From Ilex aquifolium (Eukaryota > Streptophyta > Magnoliopsida > Aquifoliales > Aquifoliaceae), in assembly GCA_951799425.1 (NCBI GenBank), contig OX637393.1, positions 34,401,244 through 34,465,243 on the forward strand: a stretch of DNA of 64,000 nucleotides, given 5' to 3'. The stretch's first letter is position 1. Each line of letters starts with the position of its first letter. Shown here one piece after another: positions 45,401 to 58,711 of this stretch. Under the pieces are notes generated by a model that did not search any database, had not been told where the DNA came from, and worked only from the letters and a program-made list of their open reading frames with translations. Position numbers and translations under genes: made by a program.

Positions 45401-48400
45401 GAGGTAATGATTTCTTTCATCATGATTGGCATTTGTGGGGCACTTTAAAAATGTGTAACAAGTTTGATGTCTATTTTTAAGAGCTTGTCGTGTGTTTAAT
45501 GCTAGTAAGTAAAATAGGAGTTATGCATTAGGTTTGGTGTGAGAGTGAAAAAACACTTGTAGTGAAGTGGGTCATAATTTTGGAATTTGGTGGACTAATC
45601 TAAACAGATACACACACACATGTAGTGCAGATTGCAGTATGTCTGAAAATTTTCTGATGACCAATGCACAAGGAACAAAGCTTGAACTTAAATTTGTCCT
45701 ACGAAAAGGCCATCATCCAGTTTAATTCCCTTTGTCGAGGGTGCTGAGATTTGTGGATTGTTTATGTACCTAATCTTTCGCATTATACGCAGAAAGAGGC
45801 TTAACTCATCTATAGGAGATAACTTAAAAAGAGATTTGACTTAGGTGGTTTGGATATACTATAGATGGCCTGTTACAGCACCGTTGAGAAAGAGTGATAT
45901 GATAGTTAGAGCACATTGATGAAACATGATTAGTGTAGCTGGCCTAAAAAATATTGGGAAAAGATTTTGTTGAGTTGAGTTGAATATTCGTAGAAACAGG
46001 CTGCCCAAATCTATGATAAAGAGGCCTAAATTGATTTATTTAGGTGCAACAAGATGATTTATTAGTTTGTATAAATGTTGTTTGTTGTTTGCAAGCAACT
46101 TTCTAAATTTTCAGATAACTGAATTTGAAGCATGGTACTTTCGTTACAGAAGTGGCAAAAGAGGAAGGATGTAATTCGACTTCGGCTTTTGTTGACATAT
46201 TTGCAAAATGGTATTGAAGGGCCATGGCAGAGGATTCCTTCCATAATTGCTATATTTGTTGCAGAGGCTTCTCTGATTTTGTTGGATCCTTCGCATGAAC
46301 ATTATTCATCCATAAGTAAACTTTTGATGTGCTCACCGAAGTCAAATATGAAGGTGTGTAATCCCTCATCACAATTTCGTTAATATGTGCTTTATATTAT
46401 AAACATCTGTAATAAAGTTGTAAATAATTAACCAATCTGGTAAATGTTTGTTAATATTGCAGTCATATCAGTCAAAACCTTAGTATTATAACTGATTCTA
46501 TGAGCTTCAATAGGTTCTTATATACTCTTGTGAATTGACTTGCAGTCTATACCATTATTCCAAGATTTTTTCTGGAGTAGCTCTATTAATTTCAAAACGG
46601 ACGGGTTGTGGATACTTCGTCTCTTATACGTTGGGCTGAATTCAGACGATGATGCTCAAATTTGTATTAGGAACTCCATTCTTGAGGTTGCCTTGAGTTT
46701 CTATGCTTCGCCTCTTTCAGATAATGAGTCAAAGGAATTGATTCTTCAGGTATTATAGGCTATCCTTTGTGCTTCTTCTAGTAAGGTTTTTGAGGCTTAA
46801 ATTAAACACTTGGACTAAATTACATTATATATATAGATGCACATACTTCTTTCTTTCTTTTTGGGTTTTTTTTTTTTGGGGGGGGGGGGATACCAAATTA
46901 AGCTATATTAGAAATTTGTTGTTCTCTAATGTTGCTGTTACTGATGTTGATTATGGATAGAACTGGTTGTTGGTTTGATAATGTGGTTTTGTTTGGTTGG
47001 TTGCTGGGAAAGTTGGAAACTTTATTATCTGTTACTTTTCATTTTTGATTAACTTCCGATATTTTTCATTTTTTATTTTGTTTTCATTTCTTTTGTTTTT
47101 GGTTATAAGAGGACGTGCCTTGGGAGTTAGGACAAAGGCAAAGTTGCTTCATTGTGATGTGAGCATCGTGACTTTCATCATGAAAACAATCTCCCCGCGT
47201 GTAAGGATAAGGTTGCATACATCAGACTATGCATTGACAAGGCCATTTATTAAAGTTTTTGGTTTGTTCTCTTCTTTGGTCATGGTTTGCATAATCAAAT
47301 CATATTATTATCATGTTTCTTAAACAACTTCTGGTGATTAGTGTAAAAATTAGAATCCTTCTTTTTTGTTTTTTGAAAAGAGAGAAGGGGGGGGGGGGGG
47401 TTTGCCGTCCTTTGTTTGGTTTGTTAGGAATGTTTAGTGATCTGCTTCTTTAGGGGCCTGCACATATTGAAGTTTTTGCTTAAGTAGCAGTGCAATATAT
47501 GAAGTTTAATCTAGGAATGTTTGGAAGAACTGAAATGTTTTCTCTTACTTTTGTGTTGTTTTCTGGAGAATATAGTGGTCATCTCCTTCATTAGTACTTC
47601 TCTGGTATTTTTCATCCCTTTATTTGAAAAAACAATTTTAGTTTGGCATGTTCTTTCTTCCAAGATTTTGAGGTCCTAATATTGTTCTTGATTCTTGAAA
47701 TTGTTGATGGTCTAGTTTATTTTTTCCAGTGAAAAACGAACTCTTTTTTTGTTTGGTTTTTGGATAGTACGAAAAGCTCATGTCTCCATTGACTTTGGTT
47801 TCGTAAGGAGAAGTTTTAGTATTCTTTGGTATGTGGCAACCTCGGTTTGTGGTTGTTTGTTCATTGAAGTTCAAACTTGGAATTTATTGTTGTGCTTGAC
47901 TCTCGTGTATGCCACAATCAGCTCCTTAAATATGTTCTTTGAGATGATTTGGTCTCGGTATGAATTTGAGCATGAGAATGTCTTCACTAATTATACCTTT
48001 TGGTAAGGATGAGGATTATAGTCAGAAGTTTGAATTGCATTCTTTTTTATAAGGATGATCCGTAGTGCTTAACCACTTGCTCTTTTTATGTGACTGAAAG
48101 GAGTTATATGTTTTGCCCTGCAGGTGGTGAAGAAGTCTATTAAGCAACATAAGCTGTCTCGCTATTTAGTTGAGCAGTGTGGTCTAATTTCATGGTTATC
48201 ATCTGTTGTTTTATTCCTCTGTGAGAAGCTGTACCAAGATCAGAGGATGTACTCTTTGACTCAGTTAACCATGCTGCTGGAGGTGATTTATTTTCTTACT
48301 TAGGAATAACCTTTGTTGTTGTTTTGTAAAATGTCGGTGCATTTCTTTACATCTGTGTGGCTCCCTCCTGACCTCATCCTCTCCCCTTTCGGGTCTGGCT

Positions 48401-51400
48401 CCTCTACGGTGAGGGAATCAACCGCACACTATGCGATTTAATGGAACGAAGCCGGCTTTTTCTCTACCTTTTTTTTTTTTGAAAAATCACTCACCAAAAC
48501 AGCACCGGTTTAGACCCCTTAACGTAGATGAGCTGGACCCCATTCCTCTTCATTCTCCTACCACCGCCAAACTACTATCTTTCATTCTTAGCTTCATCCC
48601 ACACTTTGCCTATACAGAGATTGTGCAAGCAATATTTGCTCTCTATGCAAAAAACCCATTACACAATTGTGTAAAAAATTAGATATTGGCAACCTTGTGC
48701 AGACTTAGAGCTTCTCTGCTAGTTGCTTATGGCCCGGATGAAACTCCTCTGCGGTCAATCAATTTGCTAATATATTACTATGGAGTAATCTGCATGGTTG
48801 CGCTTATCTGTTGTTGAAAATTTGCATAGATTGTATAATTTTTTGGGCATTTGCTCTAATTCTTTGCAAAGTTGTTCTTGATGTTGAAGCGAGAGAGAGA
48901 GAAGTGAAGAGAAACGGTTGGACAAACAGATTCCCCTTGGTTATTTCTATGCTTGTCTGTTTAGTTGTGTTTTTTCAGAAATTTGACTTTGGTTGAATAT
49001 TTCTCTTTGACCTAATCTCAACTTGCACCCTGAAAAATTATTTGAATCTCAATTTATACCCTCAAAGTTTAAAAATATCAATTTATACCCTGAAAGGCAT
49101 AAATTTGTATCAATGTGCATCGGGTTAATTGCCATCCATTTTGCTGTTAAAAAAGTTTGGAAAAATTACATAGTATACCTTCAAAGTTTAAATATTTCAC
49201 ATTTATGATTAAAAAAGAATTTTATCCATTAATACTCGTTAAATACCTCTCAATTGTGTCATGTCGTGTTATTTTGTGTCATGTCGTATTATTTTTGTAT
49301 TGTGTTTGACTCGATAAAAAAAAATTTTAACACAAAATATTTTTCGTGTCGAGTCAATTGCGTTGTATTGTATATTTCATATTTATGACAATTTATATAA
49401 TATTTTTTATTAAAAATTATAAAATAACTATTTTTTGACTACAATACTCATTAAATAACTATTCTCTAACTAGAGTTATGTTTTTCATATCTAACTTTAA
49501 TTTGATCGAACAGTAAAAAAAATCGTGTCTAATTGTAGACAAAAAATAGCTATTTAACAAGTATTGTAAGCAAAAAATAGGTATTTTATAATTTTTTTAA
49601 AATTTTAAAAATATTTTTTTATTTACCGGAACATGATACGAAAATATTATGACACGATACAACTGAGAGCAATTTAACGAGCATTACTGGAAGAAACTCT
49701 TTTTGAATCATAAATATAAAATATTTAAACTTTAGGGGTGTAATTTATAATTAGTCCAAACTTTTTTAACGGCAAAATGAATGACAGTTAATCTCAAGTG
49801 CACATTGATACTAATTTATTCCTTTTAAGGTGTAAAATATCAATTTTCAAACTTTGAGGGTGCAAATTGAGATTCAAGTGTACAAGTTGGGATTAGCCTT
49901 TTCTCTTTTAATAAGTTCAATCTATTTATTCTTCCAACGTTTGGCCTTCTACAATCAATTTTCTATTCTGAACTTTCGATTTTCAAAGAGTTCTTTTGAT
50001 TTTTTGAGATTTTTCATACAATTTTTTGTTCGTTCTTTACTTAAAGGAGTTTTATGGTATTGGTATATACACGAGAGTATTAGCTGAGTTCGGTTAACGT
50101 TGGGAATGTTCAATGGGTTTTTTCCTGGAGTTCACCAATTTGGTGAAAGCATATGAGGTTGAACCATTAGTCTTTATGCAATTGTGCAAAAAATTAAGTA
50201 TCTCTAAAAACAGATGATAAGATGGTACAAAAAATTAGCTTAAAAATATTTCACGTTAACTCATTCCCAAACTCTCTCAACCCTTGAGGCAATTCATTGT
50301 GCTTACCCGAATTCACAGAGAGAGAAAGCTTGTAGAAGCACAGATAGAGAGAATGAATTCGTGGGTCTTGAATGTGGTGGTATTTATTGAGGTAAATTAC
50401 TAGTGTCGTAAAGAGTGTAAAGAGTGTCGTTTCACTTCAGTCGGGTAGGGACAATAGTTTACTGCCTACCTTACCTTACCAAAACTGTGTCGTTTCATTT
50501 CAGTGGGCAAAACGATGGCGTCCTATTTAACTGCACCGGGTGCGGTTTGCTTGTCAACAGCAGACGAGCCACACCCCACCCCATTCTGCCTCTTCTTTGA
50601 TGTTCGGGTGGGGATTTGTACTCCTTGATCAGTAAACAGTATGGCTGAATATTTCCACCGTGGGGCATCTTGCCGAATTGCGGTGGGTCAGAATATTGCT
50701 GGAAAATTAGGAAATAAGTTTCTATACAATGAAAAACATAAGTTTGGAAGATGAAGACCTTAAAAAAAATGCTAGTTGGGTTGACTCAAGACTATGGCTC
50801 AGTTTTTGGTTTCTGCACAAGCACTGAAATGACATGGACTCATGTATGTTGTATTAGATGAGTATGGTTGCTGCTAATGTGATGCAGGACAAGATGGAGA
50901 ACAGACTGCTCTGAAAAAAGAGAACATAATTCAGGATGAAGTCAAAAAAAAACAATTACAACCAAAAGAGCAAAAAGGATTGTAACACTTCCAACGCAAT
51001 CTAGTATCTCATTCAATAATCAAGTCTTCTCTAACCCATAAGAGCCTAAATAACCGATACCAAAAATCAGAAAATAATAGTCTTTTAATCCTAAATTATT
51101 CAACAAATACTTTCCGAAAAAAATGAATTATTAAATAAATTCAGTAAAAACTGTGACCCATAAAATAATGCTAGAACAATTTCCTAAAAACCCTAATCTT
51201 GAATTTAAGTTTCATTTAGTTCTTTTCAGATCCACATCATGATCACTGTCAAAAGTCATCATATGACTGTCTTCTTTAAGATGTGCAAACCATTTAAGTG
51301 GATTATTTCTTAATTATCTCCTATTGGTGATATCTCTAGTTGTCCTATTTATCCATCTTAACATTTGCATTTCAACCGCATTGAGTTTCTAAGTATGTTG

Positions 51401-54400
51401 CTTCTTAGTTGCCGGTCGAACTTACATTTCAGCCCAAGGGATATATGTCGCTCGCCTAATACACTAGATGCACTTCTAAACTTAACCTATTATGCTTTAA
51501 TTTTGGGATTAACATCTTCCCCATGTTCTCTTTGTTATGGACAATTGACCCCAAATATAGAAAGTGTTTCTTTTTGGTATAGCTTAATCTTCTCTCTTTG
51601 CTGTCTCCCCATTTCAATATTTATATTTTTATGAATGTTACATTTCATATATTGAGGATTGGTTCTACCTATTTTGAATCATCTTGATGCCAAAGTTTAT
51701 CTCTAATTTTTAAATTTATTGTTAGTTCCTAGTTTAGTTTCAATAATCACTACTATATCATCAACAAATAAAATACACCTTGGAAACGGGACTACCATGG
51801 CCCCATGTTTTGATTGGACAATCATAATTATGTTAAGATAGTGTTGCGACACAAAGAAACTTTTTGTTTTTTGGTCTGCATTTTCTTGATTGGACACCAA
51901 AAATGGTTATTCTGTCATGCTTTATAATTAGTGAATGGCATATAAAAGAAAGAAATTTCTATTTTTGTTATGTTATTTTGTTCCAATCCGCATTATGCGC
52001 AGGATCTTCAACTAATATATTTGAATTGAGCTTTGCATTCTGCCAAAAAGTAAAAAAATTATGAAAAAAAACCTTTATTAGTTCTAAGCTCTAGTTGCAC
52101 ATGCTGTGTTTCTTTAGTCATTCTAGGAACTATACCTTTACAGGGACAAAATTATTGGAGAGCCTTGCATTAGAATTAAGATAAACTGTGTTTTTAAAGG
52201 ATTTAGCCACTATTTTTGTTTAATTTTTATTTTTAGACCTCTATGTTGCTGGACAAATAGATGTTGATTGCTGACATATTGTTCTCCTAACTTGTGTCGT
52301 TGTTGTGATTTAGGTAGTCAATGATGTTATATCTTCTAGAAATGGTGATGAGTGGTTTCAAACATTTGCCCTTGAGCAGCTCGCTGAACTTTCATCTCAT
52401 CTATACAAAATTTTAGTTGGCGACATCAAGGTGATAAAAGACAATGTTCCCGTAATTAATTCAATCCTTCAAGTACTGACGTCAACATTGAGAATATCAC
52501 AAAAGAAGACTGTATATCAGCCACATTTTACCCTGTCAGTTGAAGGTTTGTTTGAAATATGTGAAGCGGTTAATGCATGTGGTAATGGAAGGTATTGTCC
52601 CACTATGGAATTTGGACTTGAAGCTGTACTTATGAGCTCTCCTCCAGTGGATATTTTCTGCATGGTATCTCTCATTTCACCTCTACCCCCTCTCTTCCCA
52701 TGATGAATGTGCTTGTCTGTGCATGTGTGATTGAGCATGGCTAATGAGTTTTCATGAGTTTTGTATAGTGTGTCAAACTTTTTGTTAATTGTATATGCAT
52801 AATAACTGGTGACATGAGTTGTTCTGCATCTTCTAGAAGGGTTGTGCCCATCACATTTTTGGCTAAGTTGATGTCCAAATCTATTGTTTTGTTGAACCCA
52901 AATTAGTGCTCTTTTTTACTCTTTAATTCATAATTTTGCCGAATTATTTCCTCATCACGTTATTATTGGATACCGAAAATTTTTACGTGCTTACAGGATC
53001 GAGAAAAGCTTCTAAAGTTTGTTACATGGGCAATTTCAAGTGCTGTACAATCAACCTCAACAAAAAGGCTTCAGGCCAAAGAATCTTATCAAAATTTTAC
53101 AATTTTCTTGGAGGAAAAAGAATCTGAAGATTCTTTTGTATCAAAGCTTTTACGATGGCTAACTGCTTCAATTATCCGTGGAAGGCTTTCAAAAGAATTG
53201 AATAAGTATGACTCCAGTAGTCTTTTTGCAAGATCAAACCTGCAGACGCTGCAATCTTTACTTGAACACAATGGGAAAGGATGTCCCGAAAACAAGTCTT
53301 GGTTTGACTCTGAAGATATATTAGCTGCTGCAGTTTTTTACCTCCAACAGTATATTGGCATGAACTGCCGAGTGCTTCCTTCTGCTGTTTCTGCACTTAG
53401 TCTCCTACTTTTTCCAGCTACCTCCCTTGCAGGTCCACTCTATCTTATGGTCTTACGGACAATTAATTTATTTTGGTGATATACACAAGAGCCACACATA
53501 GTCCAAGAAACCCCCCCCCCCCCCCCCAAAAAAAAAAAAAAAAAAAAAAGGAAACACCGCAAGCACCTTATTTTCTATAACAACTATCCAACGAATAAGA
53601 AATGGACCTGTTTTGATTTTACTTTTATGTAGGTTTTTTTGGTTCAAAATGACATTGAATTTCTCTTATATGGAGACATTGCTTTGTTATTGTTTCTACA
53701 ACATAGTCGATTTTTTACCTTACTAATGAAATGGCTAATTATCGCATGACACTTTCATTATTACACATTTGTTTTGCGCTGTCCCCACCTTAAAGGGATG
53801 CCCTGCTTGCACAAAGGAAAAAAGTGCTTGGTCCGCCTTTCGATATTGGGAACCCTTGGAGGCCAAGTCAAGTTGAAAGTCACTTTAGAATAATGGAAAA
53901 TTAATTTGAGAATCGTGAGTGTCACTTTTGTCTATGGATCTTTATTTCTTGAAGCCTAAAGGTATTGCTCTCTTTCTAGAGATTATATAGTAACTATATA
54001 TTCAAAAATATGATTCGAAGGCAGTCTTTCCTTGTTGGATTTTTTTTGACTTTTCAACTTCTTGTGAATTATAAGCAATTAATGCCAAAGCCTTTAGGTA
54101 TTTCTCTCATTCTTTGACTTTTCAACTTCTTGGGGATCTTAAGCAATTCACTGTCTAATTACAAAGAAGGAATTTGTTGTCTCCTTTGTTGAAGCTTTGT
54201 TATTTATCTTGATGTTGTGCAGAAGCAGACAACCGGCTAGGCCATGGGAGTCATTTGATGTCGTTGTGGTCGAGGATTCGTTTTCCTGCTGAAGCTAATC
54301 CTGCTTGGCGATGGTAATATGTTTGCTCTTCTCCACATTTTATTTGTTCTTTGAATTCTACTATCTATTCAGTCCAAAAAAGGATATGCATAAATATCTC

Positions 54401-55858
54401 TACCATCGAACATGCAGGTATCATATGTTTGATCATTACTGTGCTGAATAAAGGATAATTTTCATAGCAGTTGAACCAATATCTGTTTGGGGTTTGTTTT
54501 GAACTTCTGATACACCCTACTCTCACCTTTTTGCTCATTGGCCTAAATATGATTTCCCTAGTAATAGAGATTGTCGTTTTTGTTGGTTGTTGAGTGGGGA
54601 AATAGGAAGAGACAAACCCGGCCTAGACAGTAACTCGCCCAGGGTCTAGGTCACTGAGATCACTTGTTCAACCGATGTGTCAGGTGATTCAATTGTTTGG
54701 TAAATGAAGACTACAATTGTGTTAGATAACAAAGTTCATAGATGAGAAAAAAAACGTGCTCATTAATAACTAAATGGTTATTAATGAACAAAAATTGCCT
54801 CGAATTCTTGATATGCTACAATGAGATAATTATCTCAATAACTAAATCATAATGACCAGTAGTAGTGGATTTTAGTCGACTATATTTACAGAATAAAATT
54901 CACGTTAGGAGCAAAATTAAAAGGAACAACTTGTGCAGTGGTGATATTGGATGAAAATATAAAATTAACCGAACTCCAAAGTCATTGTTCATTCGAGCAA
55001 AGACAATTTAATTTCTAAGAGAGCGGGGGTTTGGATGCAACGATAAGATTGCTTTATTGGGATCCGAGCATCATGATTTCGAGTCGTGGAAGCTTGGACC
55101 CCACAGTGGTGGGAGTCTTGGGCATTGGGCTGCCCGTTGTTGTATTTTAAGGTTTATAAAAGACAAGCATTTTTTTTCGATTTATTTTTCACGTTCTAGA
55201 GATGGACTTCAATCTGCTAGGGTGATCTGATGATTGTGGCTAGTCATTTTTTCAGTCTAGCCTGAGGAGACCTCTGAGTAGCTTTTGAGAGGGATTTTTT
55301 TAATTTGGAAGGGCTGAGAAGATTCGGGAAGAAATTTATTAGGTTTAGCTGGTATTTGGCTCAATTTCAGATAATATATATGATTTTTTTGTTCAGTGAT
55401 TTTATCTAGAATTCTATACAATTACTTTTAACACCAATTACAGACACTTACAGATGCTCATAAAAAGACTGAAAGAAAGCAAAAAAAAAAAAAAAAAGAA
55501 GCTGCTATAGCTGCTGAGGTTTATATGAGAAATTCGGCTGGACTTGGGCTTAAAGATTTGAAGTCCCAGCTCCTTGCCTTGTAGCTACTTCTGCTGCCAT
55601 GTCACGCTCACTGTCCTTGTCAAACTGAAGCCCTTTTTTTTCCTTCATGCGTACAGGTCATTTTACCAGCCATGGAAGGATCTTCCTTCTGAACGTACGG
55701 TTGCAGAGAAGATGGATGAAATCCATGCTTGTCAAACTCTTCTGGTGGTAGTTTCAAATGTCCTCGGAAAGAAATCTTTAGATTCACAAGTTCTATCTCA
55801 TGTAGATGTGGAAAATACTGGGGTGTTTAAATGGGAAAGAAGTTTGCTTGAAACTTGA
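36417..55858 (+). CDS. URB1: URB1/Npa1 homologue, nucleolar pre-ribosomal-associated protein 1 (13 exons, 2596 aa)
   Basis: Exons, joined by GT/AG sites with matching phase throughout: 36417-37543, 37622-38360, 39862-40354, 41404-41555, 41664-45068, 45176-45403, 46150-46353, 46546-46749, 48124-48282, 52314-52664, 52997-53432, 54223-54313, 55657-55858. They sum to 7791 nt without an internal stop. URB1/Npa1 acts in the nucleolus in early 60S pre-ribosome particles. Residues about 80-400 (LIVDENLGDLYKELNSKEAK; FAMSFLEVGKPGLLRWVL) match the Npa1 N-terminal region, and residues about 1975-2180 (IHSLSMGYIDPMEFASLGLL) the conserved C-terminal NopRA1 region; the length fits plant homologues. The large exon 5 is helical-repeat-like. 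The intact frame contrasts with the decayed copy A. The last exon lies in the block nearly identical to copy A. Exon 12 can also run into a TAA if its intron is retained. Confidence 0.93.
38828..39685 (+). repeat. Single-copy counterpart of the segment duplicated in copy A (intron 2)
   Basis: Copy C has this segment once, with no LTR and no tandem duplication, so it preserves the older arrangement. It serves as the reference for the filled site of the solo LTR (near 38887). Confidence 0.85.
45807..45970 (+). mobile_element. Degenerate LINE reverse-transcriptase tail in URB1 intron 6 (copy C)
   Basis: Counterpart of 11790-11965, with independent substitutions. Just before it, at about 45675-45735, copy C carries some 60 bp absent from copy A. 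Confidence 0.4.
46867..46890 (+). repeat. Poly(T)-poly(G) tract in URB1 intron 8
   Basis: A T run passes into about 10 G. A further G12 run follows in the same intron at 47388-47401. Confidence 0.8.
47105..47240 (+). repeat. Degenerate tRNA-derived SINE, Au-like, in URB1 intron 8
   Basis: The stretch has a cttcattgtgatgtgagcatcgtgac B-box-like part, then gaaaacaatctccccgcgtg and aaggataaggttgcatacatcagac. This matches, with mutations, the pattern of the plant Au SINE family (ggaaacagcctc... ggtaaggctgcgtac). Ends are not resolved. Confidence 0.5.
49009..49898. mobile_element. Foldback (long-TIR) MITE, copy C, in URB1 intron 9
   Basis: Counterpart of 14721-15612, with the same flanking tttctcttt words (49000-49008 and 49900-49908) and several percent divergence. 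It lies in an intron of the intact gene in transcribed orientation, so the RNA could fold into a long hairpin. Confidence 0.8.
50520..51200. other. Part of URB1 intron 9 absent from copy A
   Basis: Copy A jumps from the equivalent of 50519 to the equivalent of about 54700, so this stretch and exons 10-12 were lost there. Nothing recognisable was found in it. Confidence 0.5.
51230..51870 (-). mobile_element. Degenerate LINE reverse-transcriptase remnant in URB1 intron 9
   Basis: On the - strand a broken frame reads ...FPRCILFVDDIVVIIETKLG (about 51735-51800), the DD active-site region of plant LINE reverse transcriptases, then a short conserved stretch about 51690 and, after many stops, an MLRW...NPLKWFAHLKED tail near 51260-51340. 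It is a heavily mutated fragment with no coding capacity. Confidence 0.65.
53511..53549 (+). repeat. Poly(C)-poly(A) tract in URB1 intron 11
   Basis: About 17 C pass directly into about 21 A. It is the mirror type of the T/G tracts in introns 2 and 8. Confidence 0.85.
55020..55152. repeat. Possible degenerate SINE (Au-like), copy C
   Basis: Counterpart of 16610-16745 with about nine differences in 120 bases, better keeping the B-box-like 'gatttcgagtcgtgg'. It lies in intron 12 of URB1, directly left of the sharp rise in identity. Confidence 0.3.
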
Positions 55859-56484
55859 ATGATGTCTTTGGTTAATTCAATCCATCTTTATTTCAATCTA
55901 TTGGTCTTCCCATTAGTTTGATTTATGTATGTTTCTTAACGTTATTTTTTCCTTGAAACGGATTTGGTTCATCATGCAAAGGAGGAAAGGGGGACAGATT
56001 TTGTATGCATCATTTCCGGACTTGAAAGCCATTGCGAAAAGGGTCGTTGTTTATCAGCGTCATGAAGCATAGGGGAACTACTGGTTGATAATTGGGTAAA
56101 TTGGCTGTGCAGATGTATATATATACTATGCTGCTTTTGAAAAAGGGTCTATGATGCTTCTTTCTGCCATTCTTCAACTGGATTTATAACTCCTTAGGCC
56201 CGAGTTTGGTTTGTTTCTAATATTATACTTAAATATTTTACTTGGTGGAAAAATAACAAAAAAAAAAAAAAAACTCTTAGCTTTGTGTTAAAGATATTTA
56301 AAGTTTCATTGGTCATGTGTGTTGCGGACTTGGTCTGAGTCTAGCAGAGCTTTGAACTTAAATTTGAGCTCACAGTATGAAACATAAGTCAAATTGAATC
56401 AAACTTAGCAATCTTAACAGTCTGTCTATATGGGGACTAAAATGACACGAGGACTAAATTGATAAAATTAATACATTAATGACC

Positions 56485-56765
56485 ATCAATTTATACTCAC
56501 ATGCATCATCCCTTTAGGGTAAATAGCTTAAACTTATTCGTTATTAAATTTAGGGTTAATTGTAATTTGTATATCAAAAGATTACTCGAATCTTAATTTA
56601 CACTCTCAAAGTTTAAAACTATCAATTTATACTCCCATGCATCATCCCTTTAAAGTACATAGCTTAAACTTACTCGTTATTAAATTTGGGGTTAATTGTA
56701 ATTTGTACCTCAAAAGATTACTCGAATCTTAATTTACACTCTCAAAGTTTAAAAATATCAATTTA
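56485..56765. repeat. 136-bp tandem repeat, right copy
   Basis: Same as 18066-18345: two full units and the start of a third. Confidence 0.8.
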
Positions 56766-57951
56766 TTCGTATCAATGTACACTTGAGACTAACTGATGTC
56801 TATTTTGCCGTTAAAAAAGCTTGAATTAATTATAAATTGCACCCTCAAAGTTTAAATAGAACACCCCTCCATCTGATTTATGAGCTTACACACTCCCTAT
56901 ATACCTTTCTACCAAACCCCATAAGTTATATGCCTCGAATTAATCTTGAACCTTTTCAAAAATTTGGTCAAAGTGAGCTCAAAACTCACTTTCAAGAATA
57001 AGGTCGGACTTGAAACTTTTATTATTACCCTCTAAACGACCCTCAAACCAATTTCTAAGGCCATAATCGAGTTCCTAGGGTCCAGCTTAGCTAGGGGACC
57101 CCTCACTCGAAGCCTAAACATCCAAACCAAGGAGATCAAATTCTCCATGGCCAACACTTTCCCACCACCGTCACACCACCACCGGCCACGACAAGCCACC
57201 AAACCACCACCAAACATCACCCTAAGACCCCCAGAACACAACCCTATGCTTCAATTAATCCAAAACACTTGGGATTTACAAACCCGTTTCATGAAAACCT
57301 AAAACCCAAAACTTTAAACTTTGAATTCGTTTAATAACAGTACATGAAACAAAATTCTAACTATACTACTGAATTCCTAGCATCCATATTAGTCTAATAG
57401 TATACCTCTTGTTGTTTGAAGATTCTTCTACGGAAAACCCGAATATTCAAGCTTTGGTGTTTCTATCTTTCTTCTCTATCTCTCTTCCAACCGATTTTCT
57501 CTGCTTTTAAATCCTTCAAACAAGCTGACTCACCTTCAAGCTGCTGGGTGGAGTTCATGCAAGCCAAGAGAAGCTCCACCCCGCCACCAAGCCACCATGG
57601 GAGGTATTTGTCACTTCAAGGGCAATCTTGTAAGTACTCATTTTGAATAAATTTCAAAAATTAATTAAAAATATTATTTTTTTTAAATTACAAACGTATT
57701 AAATAAGTCACTAGAAAATTTCCATTTAAATTATTAGACTCAAATCGACCTCTGATTTGATTCGCGAACACCATTCTCACACGTCTAACTCCCCCGTTTG
57801 CACTAATCTAAATTCGTCTGATTGAGGGTATAATGTGAAAAATTTAATCTTTAAAAATACAAAATGAGAATTTTGAAATTTTTTAGCCCCAAAATCCGTG
57901 CGAAGATGAAGGCGGGGATGAACTTACCTTACCCGACCCCCGTAATACCCG

Positions 57952-58136
57952 CTATATATATAAACTTCAGTTAAAGGCTTAAGGCCCTATCTTACTACTC
58001 TCCTCTTCCTCTATCACTATCAGCATCAGTGCCGCCCGCCTCTCGCCTCTCACTCTCTCTCCTCTTCCTCTAAGCTCAATCGCCTTCGGCGCTGCAAACT
58101 GAACCATCTCTCCATCGGCGCTGAGAACTGAAGTTG
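57952..58136 (+). promoter_or_regulatory. Promoter/leader-like segment, right copy
   Basis: Same as 19533-19717: TATA box, CT-rich leader and GTATGT donor-like site. Confidence 0.45.
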
Positions 58137-58523
58137 GTATGTATTGAAGGATAACACATAACCGGACAAATAATTAGTTTCAAATTTCAGCCAGTGTGCT
58201 TTAAAGTCTAGTCTTTTAAACAAATCGCTGTCAGGCTTTGTATTTTTTTGTGTTTCGTCTCTTCAACTTGATTTTCTGAAATCCCTGCTATTCTTTCTTA
58301 TTTAGGTCTTTACTTATGTTAAATATCACTATATAATGCTGGAGTCCTCTGCTGTTAGTGGTCTAACAGCAACTTTTGCGGTTAATTGGGACGACGTAGT
58401 TTTGGGTGCAGATTTTCCAGCCAAGAAGACAGCAACGAACGGCGTCGTTTTTGGCAAATCACTCCCACCCAAAACATTTTCTCTCCATACCCATCGTGGG
58501 ACTCGGTTCTAACAACGGAATCA

Positions 58524-58711
58524 ATGGCGTCCGCCGGAGCCTCCACCTACCGAGATCAGAGGAACAGCGGCTGCCTCAAACGAATCACAGAACCTCCCAT
58601 CCACATCCAAGCCAAACCCAACTGCGTATAGATCCGAATTCAACAAAAGGGCTTCACGATTCGGATTGGGCATCCACGAAGCCTCTCTGAAGATCGCCAA
58701 ACTGGCCAAAC
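58524..58711 (+). pseudogene. Syntaxin (SYP31/32-like) first-exon fragment, right copy
   Basis: Identical to the fragment at 20105-20292, with the same internal frame break, so the break predates the block duplication. Confidence 0.65.
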
